Positions 12,661-25,425 of a DNA stretch of 64,000 bases are shown piece by piece. The translations under genes and the position numbers were made by a program. Location: contig NC_052673.1 of assembly GCF_016802725.1 (NCBI RefSeq), forward strand, positions 16,474,156 through 16,538,155. Direction: 5' to 3'. Positions within the stretch are counted from its first letter, which is position 1. Every line of letters starts with the position of its first letter. Below the pieces are notes generated by a model, which saw only the letters and a program-made list of their open reading frames with translations, did no database searches and was not told the DNA's origin. This DNA is from Solenopsis invicta (taxonomy: Eukaryota > Arthropoda > Insecta > Hymenoptera > Formicidae).

Positions 12661-13942
12661 GATCGCGAGAGTGGACTATCAGTGAACTATCGAGCAGCAG
12701 CCTGCTGCCTCTTCCTCTTATTTGCTTTCTTTCCGTCCATTAAGAATCTTGACAATCGATTTGGTATTTTGTTCTTCATCCCGATTTATACGATTTTCTG
12801 AAACGCCTTTACTAAAAAAATAAATTATTTTGAACGTTTTTTATCTCGACGAATGAAAAAAAAAGAAAAAACAAAAAAATCTTCGACGACACAGGCCCGT
12901 GGTTTCTCTAATTTCACCAATTTATGTAACTCGCAGTGTATTATTTTTTCTTTTTTCATTGGAAGTTTGAATTACTTGGTATTACCCAAGACAGGGTAAA
13001 ACTAGGTCAGTGAAGATAAATTCGTACTGCAGGAAAAGAAGTTTGCAAAACGAATTTATATGTTAAGGACTAGTACACTATATATTATCTCGCAGTCTTG
13101 TTTCGCACTTTATGATACACGAGCGGTAATAATGATAAACTCTGGTACTAAGTACCCAAACTCGAAATGATAAAAAATCAACCGATGAAGAATGCATCCC
13201 CATGGCGATGACACGATCGTTGACATGGTCGGACTTTCAGGCGCAATTAACGTTTTAATTCCTCTCTTGCGGTACAATAGACGTTGACGTTGTTTCACAT
13301 TGCGGGAACAGTTTAATAAACGCGGCATTGTTCAGCTTACGGTTACGAGGCCGTATGAAAAATTTCGATTATTTCGCGCTGGGCGTTGTCGGGGCGTTGT
13401 GACAAAAACCGCAATTATCGATATATCGCGGCGCTCGCCGTGTCGCATCGCGTTGCATGTAAAAATTGAACGCATCAGCCATTGAAGGCGAAGGGCGTTA
13501 AAGTGATTTATGCTCTCCTCTCGGTTCATATTGTTGCTTCTATCGCGCGAGTTTGCCGCGCGTACATGGATATCCGGAATTTATTAGCTTGACAACCGCA
13601 GCGGCTCACTCTTCAGCAACAAAGAGGATATCGTTCACCTGCTGTAAATTTGCGACGATTACGTTACAACGAGGTCCGCGCGTCTACGGGGATCGTATCT
13701 CGTCACCAGTATAATTTTTGCACGCCACGTTATAAATCTCGCAAAGTCAAAGTTTCATCGCGGAAGGAACGTAATGTCGTTTCATTTTTTTTAAGTTTTT
13801 TGCACTTTCAGTTGTCGTTTTTCTTTCTTTTTTTTTTTTTAATTATTTCCAGAGCTTTTTAATATTCATAGTGCTTGTAGATGTTAAGTATTTAGATGTG
13901 ATCTTTAGAGTAATAAATAAAATTAATGTGCTAATAGAACGA
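12661..13942. other. Noncoding stretch, nothing recognised
   Basis: A/T homopolymer-rich at 12800-12960, then a unique, more complex stretch from 13080 to 13760 with many CGCG steps and no credible exon, then AT-rich again with a T tract at 13829-13840. Confidence 0.5.
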
Positions 13943-14240
13943 TTTTTCTAAGGTATCTAAATTATAAGTAATTACAGATCTGAAAACAATTTTGTCGGGC
14001 ATCAAAATAATTGAAGGATTTTCTACGAGAACCAATCAATTTTTTTTTTTAATTTAAGTTATCAATTACTCTCTATTAGTAGCGTCGAAAGATGGAAACC
14101 CTTCAATTATATATGATGTTTAAGCACCATAATGATATTACGAAAACTTTTGATATTTTAGCAAGCAGCTTGAATGCCATGTAATTACTTTGGTAGTCCA
14201 ATAAAAAAAAATGTTTTCAGATTTCTATTTATGCATTTCG
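13943..14240 (+). mobile_element. MITE family A, copy 1
   Basis: Nonautonomous inverted-repeat element. The inner arms are AGATCTGAAAACAATTTT (13976-13993) and, at 14211-14224, the inverted form TGTTTTCAGATTTC. Both are followed inward by an ATCAAAATAATT-type block (left) or its complement (right). It is homologous in the same orientation to 50919-51136. Shared blocks are the left arm, a central stretch around 14115-14170 (AGCAAGCAGCTTGAATGCC here, AGCAACCAGCTCGAGCGTCC there) and the right arm. This copy has about 90 extra bases in the middle, and its outermost ends are more decayed than in copy 2. No coding capacity. Confidence 0.65.
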
Positions 14241-14301
14241 CTACTCAGTTGCATTAATCTGACAGTTCCATTAAATCCTATCCACCAAATAAAAATTACT
14301 C

Positions 14302-14346
14302 AGAGGGGGGGGAGGGGGAGAGGAAGAGCGAGAGAGAGATGAGAGG
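14302..14346. repeat. Purine-rich low-complexity tract
   Basis: G-rich then GA-rich run on the plus strand. Confidence 0.9.
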
Positions 14347-14763
14347 GCGTTATAAACCGGGCGTTACATATTGGGGTTTATAGGGTAACTCCGAAAATAT
14401 TGGACTCAATCTTGCTAAAATTAGGAAGTCAGTGAATAATGCAGTATCTACGATCTGTGGCGTCCTACGTGTCACTCCACCACCATACCAGAAGAAGAAC
14501 GACGGGGGCGAGAGCGGGATGTGGTGGAAGAACGGTGGCGGCGAGGGTGAAGAGCAAAATCGTTTAGCACGCGATCTTCTCGTAATTCTGCACGCCAGCG
14601 CCCCGAACACGCTTCTTCTTCGTTCCTGTCCGACGTGTTACACGTGTTACACGCCGCTGCCACGCGAACGGAGGGTGGAGATGCACTCCTCTTCTCCACG
14701 GCCTTCAGCGCGGGCATCGCACGCGTCGCACGCGAAGCCTAATTGATCAGTGGATCGTTAACA
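14347..14763. other. GC-rich patch, no credible gene
   Basis: Opposed open frames of 86, 104 and 81 codons overlap one another across this patch. Their products are Arg/Ser/Pro-rich with no domain. Two near-identical TACACGTGTTACACG words lie at 14638-14655. Confidence 0.45.
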
Positions 14764-14873
14764 CGCTCTCGCTCTCTCTCTCCCTCTCTTTATCTCGATC
14801 TGCTTCTCTTTCTCTCTCACTCACTTATTCATACACACATACACACACACACGCTCTCTCTCTTTCTCTCTCG
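14764..14873. repeat. Compound (CT)n/(CA)n microsatellite
   Basis: CT-rich tract, then ACACACAT repeats (14829-14853), then CT again. Confidence 0.95.
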
Positions 14874-17800
14874 TCGGCACCTCGGACGGATTGATTATTT
14901 GCAGGAGCGCGATCGATGCACGCGCACGGCCAACTCGAGCGAGCATCGCGAATTCACAACCCCGACTCATCTGTGTTTTACGATGCTGCATTTTACACTA
15001 AACCCGAAGCTTAACCCGTTTTCCGCCAATGTTACGAAAACGCAACACTTTTTGTAGACTCATACAAAGTCACTTTGTGCAGAGAAAGGGCTCATGATAA
15101 TTTAATTTTAATTTCTCTCTCGTGTTTCATTTTACTATGACATATAATATATTGGAAAATATACTATATATAAATACGTGTAAATAAAAAGAGAGTTTAA
15201 TAAAGTTTTTGGTCATGTAGATTTTGTTTAACTTTTTTTTTAATGTAGTTTTTGTATGCTGTAATAAATTTTTTAAGTATCGTAATAATTTGTGGCAAAT
15301 TTTGATATGTTACTTAGAATTAATTAATTTTTATACACAAGCCCCAACCTCGCATTTTTTCAAAAAGTTATTTGATTAACGGCTCCAATAATGTTCTTTT
15401 ATATTAACTATGATATATATGTGTAAAAAAAAATAGTTTATCGCGCAGTTTTCAACGTTTGAGAAATTGAGGAATAACGTAAATATTTTATTATATATAA
15501 ATCTAAGAAACGGCAAAAGGAAAAAGATGTCACGCTTAGATGTAACGTCGACGAGCGTCTCTATAATTGCAAAAAATCCGCGGGGTCAGTGCAGAAGATA
15601 TTACTTTGCTTATAAGCGCCAGATGTTACTTACCACCACAATTTTCCACGTCTCGTCCCGGGTCGTCTCGCGAGAAATCTCTTCGCGGCCTTCCGTTCAG
15701 TCTTTCACGCGTCTGTTTTCCTGTTTCTCTTTCTCTTGCCATACAAATCCACCGTGATCCGACGTCGCTTTATACGGCCGGCTATTTCACTACCCAGACT
15801 TTTCCGGAGGTAGCTGTCGTCGGATCCGCTATCAAAGACCGCAGGTAGCCTACAGCCACCACCGCTGTCGATGCAATTGCGACTGCAGCATGGAGGTTTT
15901 TGAATGTATCGAGTGCACTTTTCTGTATCGAAATTCGCGAATGAGTAAGGGAAATGTGGAGGAAAGCCAGGAGTTGGTATACGTGACCTGAACCGTCTGT
16001 TTTTGAGAATCGCACGCGCGACTATCTACCTCATCGAATTGGTTTTCGGAGGGCGGCTGCAATATCGCTGATTGCATTGAACGTAACAAAGAATCAGCTT
16101 GAATTTTTCTTATTTATGAAGTCTTGCAGCAATCTAAGGCTCGGTCAAAGCTTTTTTTTAATGAACATGCTAAATTTTAATATAGGTTTTGCACTCTGAT
16201 CAATTAAAACTGACTGTTCTAAGCTAACACGACTGTGCTGAAATCGGACACTTTACCATTTTGTTATTAGAATATTAATAAATTATTTTAAAGCACTTGA
16301 AAATTTATATAAAAAATTCGAGCGGTTTAATGTCGCGTTTATATCGAGAGTTTCGCAATATACTTTTTGCTAAATCTCTTTAAACATTCACATGTTGTGA
16401 TTTATTGTCGACATACCGAATCGTTTGAAAGCATGAAAAAAACGCAAAATGACATGTGTCTAATTTTATATAAAAAATTTAACCGTTTATTTTTGTTTAT
16501 TTAAAAAAAATACCTGCCTAAAATTATTGTGACCGATTTGAGGAAATAAATCGAGAAAAGCGAATCGGGAGGGACGAGGGGAAGGAAATGTACAGATACC
16601 GTGAAATTTAATTTTACATTCCATCCGGATATGTTCTTATATTCGCGGCGGATCGGACGGACTTCCGCGTGCAAACGCTTGCTTAGGACAACGGCGCCTT
16701 TTTCGAATCCCGGGCGCCGATTTATTTACGCGACGCGTATCGCGCGATCCCGCGAAATTGAATCGCGCACGCGTTCGCTGTACCGCGACGCGATGGGATT
16801 CGGGCGATATCCCGGCACGTTATCAGTGGGGGGTATTGTTGTCATTCGGATGTAATTTACTCGTGTGGTCGAGCTTGAAAGTTACGGTCGTACATTGACA
16901 TTGTTGCCGTATATTGTGCCAGGGCACAAGTGTGCCAGCTTTGTTTTCTATTGTGACAAAGTGATTTAAAAATCGAGTATTATGTTAAAAGCGGAGCCAC
17001 CGCCTCTCGTTTATACGTTCCGAAAGTAAACTCGTTATCATTGACGACTTTGGGACATTGGTACCTAGTCGTAATGGGATAGAGCTCGAAAGAGTTGTAA
17101 TAGAAAACTAAACAATACACCTTAAAACACATACAAAGTGTCTTATATTAATTTTAGAAAGTATTATATTAGAATTAAAAAGTACTTTCTTTATATATTT
17201 TTCTCGTAATAAGTTTACAGTGTTTTTAAAATTTATTTTAAGTTAGTGTTGCAAGATATTGGACCGCATCAAAAACTTATTTAATTTTAATTGAATTATA
17301 TAGAACTCGTGGCCTCGTTAAAAAAAAGAGTGAATCTGATCTCCCTCATTTACGTCAGTAGCTCAATTGCAATCTCCAGAAACTATATCATCAAGATACA
17401 GGAAGAGGTCGCCAAACCACGAAACCTCGTTGGCTTCACGGGCGATTGTTATTCTACCGCCCACAAAATTTAACTGAGGCAGACTACGCGAATCCGGTAA
17501 CGAGAACTTGTGTCTGTCTCGTCTGATCTTCGTCGCGCGTCCCGGCTTCACCATTTCTTTCTCCCCGATACCTAATTTCGCGGCAGCCGCCCCCGACGAT
17601 GAAACCAAGGAACCTTCCCCCGTGACGGCTTCCTGAATTAACTTCGAGCATTACAGCGAGACTATTTCCCAGCCCGATCTAACTGGTTACGGAGAGAGAG
17701 GAAATATGCTCATCGCGATGTAAAATACTTCGTGGTGCTACAGCGCGCCTTACGATACTTAACGGTAAATTGATAACTTTTTACTGAAAATAATAATTAC

Positions 17801-19448
17801 CGGCACGCAATATATTTTAGATTCTCTATAAATGTATTCATATTTAGCTGTCGCGGTTTTTGCACGATCAATATGTTTCATAAAATTTCAATATCGCTGA
17901 CGGAAATTCTCTCGTAATAAAGATTCATTAGAAATAATACCTATGCAGCTGATATTTTATAGCCGTGTGTATAATGCCAATTGCATATCCAGAATACATA
18001 AATATCACGAAACATATCGCGTTGGCGTTACAAACTGCATGTTTTATACATAGATTTGCGTGTCCGCAACGGCCGACAATAGATTCGAGATATCGGAGAC
18101 AGAACACGCAAATCCACGCGATAAGTGGTAGAAGAGGAAACCTGAAAATCGTCGTCGTTCTAAAAGAGTTGGATATAAAATATCGAAATACCGAAATACG
18201 AATGAGAAAATAATTAAAACATCGGTAAAATCGGACATGATTTATTGGAACACGCGGGTATATAATGTGGAAGCCATAAGAATTTATAATTGTATGGAAG
18301 GAGAAGGATCGATATCCACCCCTTTGCTTAATGTTAATCGAAACGTTTAAGCCAATGAATAAACGAACTTGCGGCCCACGCAAAACGTGTCAAGCAGTCA
18401 AGCAGTCCGACTGGAAATTTATTTAAAATGCAACACGACAAATCTTATAAGAAACTCGTTACTATACCGCGGATTATACAGATTGAAACGTCGTATAATA
18501 TTGTGCGACACACATACACAGAGTCGCGTATTTGTTCATCAGGCACGACCGATGATAAATTCGTCCGTGATAAATCACAATGGACGAAAAAAAAAAAATA
18601 AGTAACCGTCTGATCGCGCAATTTAAATTCGCAGTTCGACAGATTTCAATTTACCATGAGACTGTTCTCTTCTGTTGTGGAACAAAAACGGCATCGCGTC
18701 GCGACGCGACGCGTCGACTTGGCGCGGAAAATTGCTCTGAATAAATATTGTATGAATACGTCCGCGCGCGCTCGCGCGGCGTAGCGAAATTTTGGAAAAT
18801 TGCACACGTCCAGTTTTACGGTCGACGTATCGCCAGATCGCGAGAGATGATCGCAAGAGAGAAAAATCGTTTTTATTTTGCCAACAGTTGTCCGTTTCGA
18901 TTTTGCACACGGAATGTATCGCATCTCGATATTATGCGTGACACTTCGTTGCATTGTACCGCGCGCATTTACATGAAAATGTTCATTGCGCACATGAACA
19001 TTAAATATTTTTGCAGTTTATGGGAGGGAAACAAATAGATATATCGTCCGTTGAAAATAACAGTTCACGCCGCGCTATAACTTCTCGTACATTGTGGCGT
19101 TTATTTAAAATTGTTATTTATTTAAAATATCAAGTGGGAATATTCTGTTAAAAAGTTCTCCTGTTTCCACAAGTAATTTATTGCTCCATTAATACAATAT
19201 AATAGACGCGCAATATTCCATTTGCGTGGTTTAATAAATTTCAGTGCAATACGAAAAAATCTTTTAACATGTTGAAATTTGATTCATATTTTATTCGCCA
19301 TTCCATTAGTATCATGAATTAATTAGGAATATATGCTTTCGTGTGAAAATCCTTGTTACACTTTAATAATCGTTAACAATATTAATTAATATATCGACGA
19401 CAACGGAAATAGGAATTTAAATTTTTATTAATTCGAACAGATAGACGA
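14874..19448. other. Noncoding stretch, nothing firmly recognised
   Basis: Alternating AT-rich (15060-15470, 16100-16590, 17100-17300, 19080-19440) and CpG-rich unique segments (15540-16060, 16600-17080, 17360-17700, 18360-18980). The AT-rich words at 16300-16320 and 16470-16490 share a TTTATATAAAAAATT core, a weak direct repeat. A minus-strand open frame of about 95 codons at 17363-17650 looks protein-like by eye, but it is opposed by a plus-strand frame and has no convincing splice sites. 18687-18727 is a GACGCGTCG-like short palindromic stretch. Confidence 0.45.
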
Positions 19449-20460
19449 GTGTCGAAGCGGGCGACCCTAGAAAATTGCTTAAAAAAAAGAGAGAGAGAAA
19501 TGCGCGACGAAAAGAAAACTGCCGAATATAAATGCGAGAATATCATTCGGCGTAAAACATCGATAATAAACTCGAATAAAAATGCACCGCCTCGATCAGA
19601 AGTCAGTCGTTTGAAATTACCTTCGTTTGCTGATGCAACGTGCGGCTATCTATCCGGCACAGCGAATCGCAGTTACCTCTCCTCTTCCTCCCGCGCCTCA
19701 TCCCCACCCGCACGACCGCGCGTTAATGTATATTTATGTATTAAACAGGCATTATTTATACGACCGATGAATATGCATTGTTTGGTGGCAGTAGCGAGGT
19801 GTCGAGTGCAGACCCGTCGCTATCACTGCCTCATCAATCACATACAGTCCCACCGGTTCACCCTGTGTCCCCCTGCCCTCTCCCTCCACCCTCCTCCCTT
19901 TTCCCCTTTTCGCCGTGCTGTACCCACGTTCCCCGTTCTCCGCTCTCATCACCCCTCTCGGCGGAGAGGACCCGCCGTGTCATCCCTCAAAGCTCTCCGC
20001 GCGTTCTCCCTCATCGTGTTATCCCGCTCGCTCCGCTCCCTCGCTCTTCTCCGCAGTCCACTCACCCGCTGTTTCCCCTCTCGCCAACCGGCCACAATTG
20101 ACATTAATTTACGTAATTTTTTTTTCGGGGCGTCCACATGTCACCGCGTTACAGCGCACCCTCAACCAGGCGTACCCGATGCGGGTGCGGAATGCGCGGG
20201 AATGCGGTTCGCAGGAAGGGGAACGAATGAGGACAAAAGAGGCAGAAGCGTCGAATCACCGAATGGTCATTCGTGGTTTCCACGCGGCGATATTTGAAAC
20301 GTTAATAGAACGAATCAATCGAGGACGAGCCGGTCGCGAAACTGAGCGGACGCGTGCGACGCTTTTCGCGTTTCACGCGGGAAAGAAAACGAAATGTTCC
20401 GCGCGCGAGCCGAGCGTACGAGTCTCTTTTCGAAAGATCCTCGGAGAGTTTCGCTACTAG
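19449..20460 (+). other. Longest open frame of the window, probably noncoding
   Basis: A plus-strand frame stays open for 282 codons (19449-20297; first ATG at 19500). A second plus frame of 181 codons and one of 107 codons overlap it, and minus-strand frames are open too. The predicted product is Lys/Glu-rich at the start and Ser/Arg/Pro-rich in the middle, with no signal peptide, membrane segment or known domain. The middle (19840-20090) is a pyrimidine-rich tract in which stop codons are rare for compositional reasons. No intron boundaries or conserved motif support a gene. A lineage-specific protein or a long noncoding RNA exon remains possible but is not supported here. Confidence 0.12.
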
Positions 20461-21090
20461 ATCGTAAGGGATCGATATTACGAAGGGATGTAAAACTGAA
20501 AAATATCAACCGCTTGGAAACTATTGAAACTTTTAGGATTACTGCGATATTCTCGTGTGCAGTAAATATTTTAGTGCCAGAATACATTCTCATATTCTTT
20601 TATTCTGCTTTTATATCTTTTATAATTTTACGATCGTGAGATAGAAGGAAACTCTTGAGTATTGTTTTTTTCTTTTTTTTTTTAAATTGATATATGTTTT
20701 GTTTGTCGAGTCTTATTCTGAATAGATTTTTTAACATGACAGGAATATTTTATTTGTTATCTCATTTCGTTCCGTTTTTTCGTTTCCCTTTTACTTTAAA
20801 TAAGAGGTCTACGATCTAAGAACAGTCGCGGTGTGCCACATCTTTTCTATTTTTCATATCAAAGAGGCATGTAAATTGCCTGTGTATTCTACGGTGACGT
20901 GTCGGCTACAAACATTACATACCGCTGAATCATGTTATATAATATGACAGAATTATATCTCCGATGTCACGTCGTATACAAAATAGATCGTAGTAACATG
21001 AGAAGTAGATTTTGAGGTTAATTTGAAAAAGAAATTATGTAAGAGTATTAGTGCAAGAGCAAAAATTAAATATAAGTAAACCTTGAAATA
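20461..21090. other. AT-rich spacer, nothing recognised
   Basis: AT-rich unique DNA with a T tract at 20664-20683, ending at the MITE that follows. Confidence 0.6.
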
Positions 21091-21381
21091 ACAGCCACAC
21101 AAAAAAAAGTGTCATGCAGAGAGATTAGACCCATGTATCCCTATGTATTTTGAGGCTCTGAAACCGAATGTGACCTCAGAATAGCGCCATCAGGATTTTT
21201 TTATCTTCAAAAAATTGTTGAACTTTCCTTAAAATTACACTCTATTTACAGCCTGGTAAAAAAAAGTCCTGATCTGCTGGCGCTATTCTGAGGTCATATT
21301 CGATTTCGGAGCCTCAAAATACATAGAGATACATGGGTCTAATCTCTCGGACATGACGCTTTTCCTTTTTTGTGTGGCTGT
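21091..21381. mobile_element. Long-TIR MITE, 291 bp
   Basis: The two halves are near-complete inverted copies. Outer ends are ACAGCCACACAAAAAA (from 21091) and its complement ending GTGTGGCTGT (21372-21381). The arms continue inward about 115 bases each with few mismatches, including GAGAGATTAGACCCATGTAT and GACCTCAGAATAGCGCCA, and are separated by a spacer of roughly 50 bases (about 21206-21255). No protein is encoded, so the element would depend on a transposase supplied elsewhere. The flanks (AATA before, GTAA after) give no clear target duplication, so the superfamily is not assigned. Confidence 0.85.
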
Positions 21382-24300
21382 GTAATTATTTCGGGATCAA
21401 CAACCGGTATTAAAACTGGTAGAAAAAATTGCTTTTTAAAATGCTTTCCAATTCCTTCGATTATAAAACGAATAGCGCGAGTGAGACAGATTTTAATATT
21501 TATCAACAACAACAACGGGCGATCTCTCGCAGTGGAGCCATTTAAAATCGAGATAGCCTTCGACAAAAACTCGTCGAGATTGCCGCGTGAGAATATCCGC
21601 TAAGGTTCGCTTTATTTTCGGATATTTCCCTTCGTCGACCCGAATTAGTTTCCGCCGTACGACTTTTATCGCTCGCTCCTCCGGTAACCATCGCCTAATA
21701 TCCTCGCGCTCGAGTGGCTTACTCGATCCCGTAACGATCCTGCAAATTCCTCCGACGTCGATTCCGAAATTCCCGACATTTTCCGCGATGAAAGTTTGAT
21801 TTTCCCCGCGAGCGTCTATTTGTTCGCCGCGAAATCCCTTTTATGTCTCGCCACACGTAATTTTACGAATCTCCACGGAACACGCGGATCAATATATAGA
21901 CACGATGTCGGCATCGTGTTTGCGGATATCGATTCTCATGGTTACATTTAGATAACGTAGCTACTACAGCTCAATAATAAATGAGATCGAGTCTATTTTG
22001 GTATCAATAAATAAGTGGTAAAATGACTTATTGATTCAACAGATCGAAAAGCAATGCACACATACGCGAATATCTTGGTAATACGCTGGTAATTACCTAT
22101 ATTATCGTATCGATTTTTTTAGCGGGTTCGCGCATACGCAGAAACGTAATTCATCTTAATGAATTGCAAAGCCAGCTGGTTTATAATCTCATCGAGACAA
22201 GTTAAATGCGATAAAAAGTAAAGTGGATTATATCAAACTGTGTACGCGCGGCACGTTTACGAATGCCGGGCAAGAGAGACTCGGGGGCATATAAAGAACA
22301 TTGAACATATTGCGCAAGCATGAATTTGTAATTCTAACAAAGGGACGGTTTAGTGAGGCAACTAGCCGTTCCGCTGAAATAAAAAGTATTTGACATCGCG
22401 GCGTTTGCAGCAGCCGGACATTTACTTTGAAATACGCGGCCGCTTGTGGCGCATTCTTTTCTTTGTGCCGCGCAACATCGTAGCGATGTTGCGGCCCCTT
22501 CCCGCGGCAACGGTATTGTACACCCGGACTTTGGCGTAATAAAAAAAAACAAGAGAAAAAACAATATTATGATCAACTGTACGCAAACTCGGTCGAAAAG
22601 TGTGTCGTCCGCGTCCGATTAAACTGCGAATCGTGAAGAATTAACTGTTCGCACTCTCCGCGCGAATAGATTATGCTTTGGAAAATACCGAGAGCCCGGA
22701 AAAAGTTTAAACCGGCTGCAACTTTTTCATTTGCAACTTTTGTGCGCGACATCGGTCGCCGTCTGTTCGCTCAGTCAGCAATTGTCGCACAAAACTTCCG
22801 TAAGATAGTTTATCGCGTCGCTACGCAATTTCGTGTAGCATCTAGACGCAGCATACGCGCGAATAATAACAACGTCTCGTTCAGAAATTAAGCGCTGTTT
22901 TAACTTAATGCAGAGTTTCGTCATTAAGGAATAAATTAAGATATTAATAGCAGTTTCTAAACAATCGTCAGTAATCATAGCTACACGAATTTGTAACTAC
23001 ATTGTAATTAATTGTCGAAAGTAAGCAAAAACTAGAGTGTTTCGACCGAAAGTTTGATTTGCGATTGTAAGTTCTGGTAACAAATCGCAGCGAAAATGAG
23101 TCGAAGAAACGAGGGAAATGTAGCGCGGCAGTCTCGCGTATTTTTCGCGGCTACTTAAAAGTTCCGTGACGAGATGCACTTTCTCACGAGTCAAGCCACT
23201 AGCTTAATCCTTCCGCGGGGGTAAGGAGTGCACCTTCGAGGAAAAAAGCTGTTTTACACCGGAAGTTCGCTTCTGGTGCGCCGATAAAGAAGGCGTTATA
23301 TCTTACTTTTTTTATTTGACTCCGTGCATTTACGTGGATATACATGTGCTTTAACAGCTATTAAAGGCAGTAGTAATTAGTTGTTATGTTTATTATTTCG
23401 CGTAAAGAAGTTCAGATACGCCAAAACGATTCCTTACTTTTACAGAAGTTTAAGAGAGTGAAAAAAAAAAATTATTTATGTAATGTAAAGTAGATATATA
23501 ACTTTGTGTTTTTTTTTTTTAATCTGCGTAGTTTCTCATAAAACTACAATTCTAGAATTTATCTTGCTTGAAAAATTTCTAGATATTTCTAAAGGAACAT
23601 TTTAACATACAACTATACTTATTAATTAACTTTTTTCATGAACCATTGATCTAAATAATGCATTGAGGGATATAATAATTTTACTGACAAAATACTGACA
23701 GAAAACGGGTCAATTTCCAAGAGCGGGAAACGTTTAACCTTTGAAACATTCTCAGACACGAACAATGAAGATGCGAGGGTATTTTATCGAACTCTCATGA
23801 TCGGTTTCCCTTGTAGTGTAAACAAAGAGTGATCCGAATTGGATCATTGACAATCGCTGTCTATCCGACTTCAGCAACTAGTCTACTACTTTATCGATTC
23901 GCTTGAAAAAATGAGGTGATCAAGCTAAGGAGACCATGTAAAATATGTCATATATGTACAAATAAATTTGCCTACTGATTTAGAAAATTTGTAAACTTAT
24001 AAAAATTAAGATAATAAAATTTTTGTTCCTATAAGTATTTTCAATATTTTTTATTTGGAAGATTCAATATTCCGTTTTATTAACCAAAATGTCTAATTCT
24101 ATGTAATATATATTTTTAACTGTATTTTCTTAAATCAAGGCGAAAATAGCATTTATTTTCAGTGATATCGAAAAGAAGTCACGTATCTGGTGAAACATAG
24201 TCCTGAGTATTGCGAAACTTATTCAGAATAAAGAAAATTTGTATAAAGAGGAGGCACGTGGCAAAGCATTAACGAGTGGATAAAATAACTCTTTTCATTA

Positions 24301-24489
24301 AAGTTAATTAAACCTGGAAAGGCTGGAAATAATGGAAATATACATTTCTCTGAAGATACGTATCAATGCTGAGAATTTGATCTATAATCGCGGTTTTATA
24401 TTAAGCTTACCTATCAAATTATTTTCGTAATTATGTCAATCATAATATAATATACTTCACAGTAAAAATCGACCGAGCGGAAGAATCGC
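21382..24489. other. Noncoding stretch, nothing recognised
   Basis: Unique DNA, CpG-rich at 21570-21850 and 22240-22890, AT-rich at 23290-23700 (A tract 23462-23470, T tract 23511-23520) and 23930-24470. A palindromic GATCCGAATTGGATC lies near 23831. No exon or transposon end was supported. The small perfect hairpin at 22471 is listed separately. Confidence 0.5.
22471..22493. other. Perfect 10-bp hairpin with 3-base loop
   Basis: CGCAACATCG and CGATGTTGCG flank the loop TAG. The stem is followed directly by a GC run, and the nearest T run begins only about 45 bases away. The role is unknown; it may be chance or a DNA-binding palindrome. Confidence 0.4.
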
Positions 24490-25425
24490 TTCGCGGTTTT
24501 TCCTAATATTCATCGTCCAGATGAAACAAATCGCGAAAGCCAATCCGCTTTATGAAAGGGCAAGGGGGGGAGGGGGAATATCTCGTAACCGCGCAAAATA
24601 TGCCGGGCGGGGGGAGATAGCGCTCCGCACTCGGTATTTCTATCTTCCTATTACTTTCTCGGCCGCCTTTTCGTTGTTGTTTCTTTCGGCGGTATTCCCT
24701 TATTGCCTTCCCGCGCGTCTGCCCCTTTCTCGTAACTTTCCTTAAACTCATCACGTCCGCGCCCTCCGCTTCCTTTGTTTCTTTTCCGTCGAGGTGGTCC
24801 GTCCCGTCCGCGCGCGTCCCGACGTTACCGCTTCACCTTCTCCCGGCGCGGCAACAGCCGCGTTTCTTTCGCTCATCTCGACAAATGGCTTTGCTCTTAC
24901 TTCCTTCTTCCTCCTCTTCTTTCCGACTCGCATGCTCTTTCCTTCCTAATTCTCCAGGACTTTGCTTCGTCCTCCAAGACGCGTTTTTCCCGTCCTCGCG
25001 ACCGCGCTCCGTCCAGTTTACACATTAACCGCGGAACGTCTATCTATGCAGCTCACATCGTTGGGCGCAACCCGCGGGACGAACGGACGAACGCTTTCGA
25101 CCGCATTTCCCATTTTCCACGCGGCTGCCGGGAGATCGGAAGAGGATCGCTACCAATCACTCACTGTCCACTACAACTCAAGCTGCCAGATCGTACGCGC
25201 GCGAGAGCGTCGGTTGCCCGCCCCGGTCGATTCGACGTTTCTTCGGCGGTCGATGCTAATTTGTTCGTTGTTTCTGCTATTTGTTCGCGGCAATCGACGT
25301 CTACGGAACAGATATCGAACTAGACTGCCGCGTATCGCGCGGAACATGATACCAATTTCGTTAGACTCTTGGATAAATAATGCAGCGACACTAATACGAA
25401 TCGATACTGAAAATTGACGACTCAT
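24490..25425. other. GC-rich, pyrimidine-rich island, no credible gene
   Basis: Open frames of 182 and 151 codons run in two overlapping plus-strand frames (24775-25323 and 24962-25417), with others opposite. The first kilobase third (24610-24960) is C/T-rich, which explains the lack of stops. No domain, ordered hydrophobic segments or splice signals distinguish one frame. A promoter-like or otherwise unmethylated island is an alternative reading. Confidence 0.3.

Noticed and set aside
16690..16720. TTCGAATCCCGGG as a tRNA B box
   Set aside because: No A box, acceptor stem or anticodon arm can be formed around it.
17363..17650. Minus-strand ~95-codon frame with protein-like composition as an exon
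   Set aside because: The plus strand is also open across part of it, acceptor and donor signals are weak, and no family is recognised.
19449..20297. Longest open reading frame (282 codons) as a protein gene
   Set aside because: Begins at a GTG, runs through a pyrimidine-rich tract, overlaps other long frames on the same strand, and has no domain or splice support.
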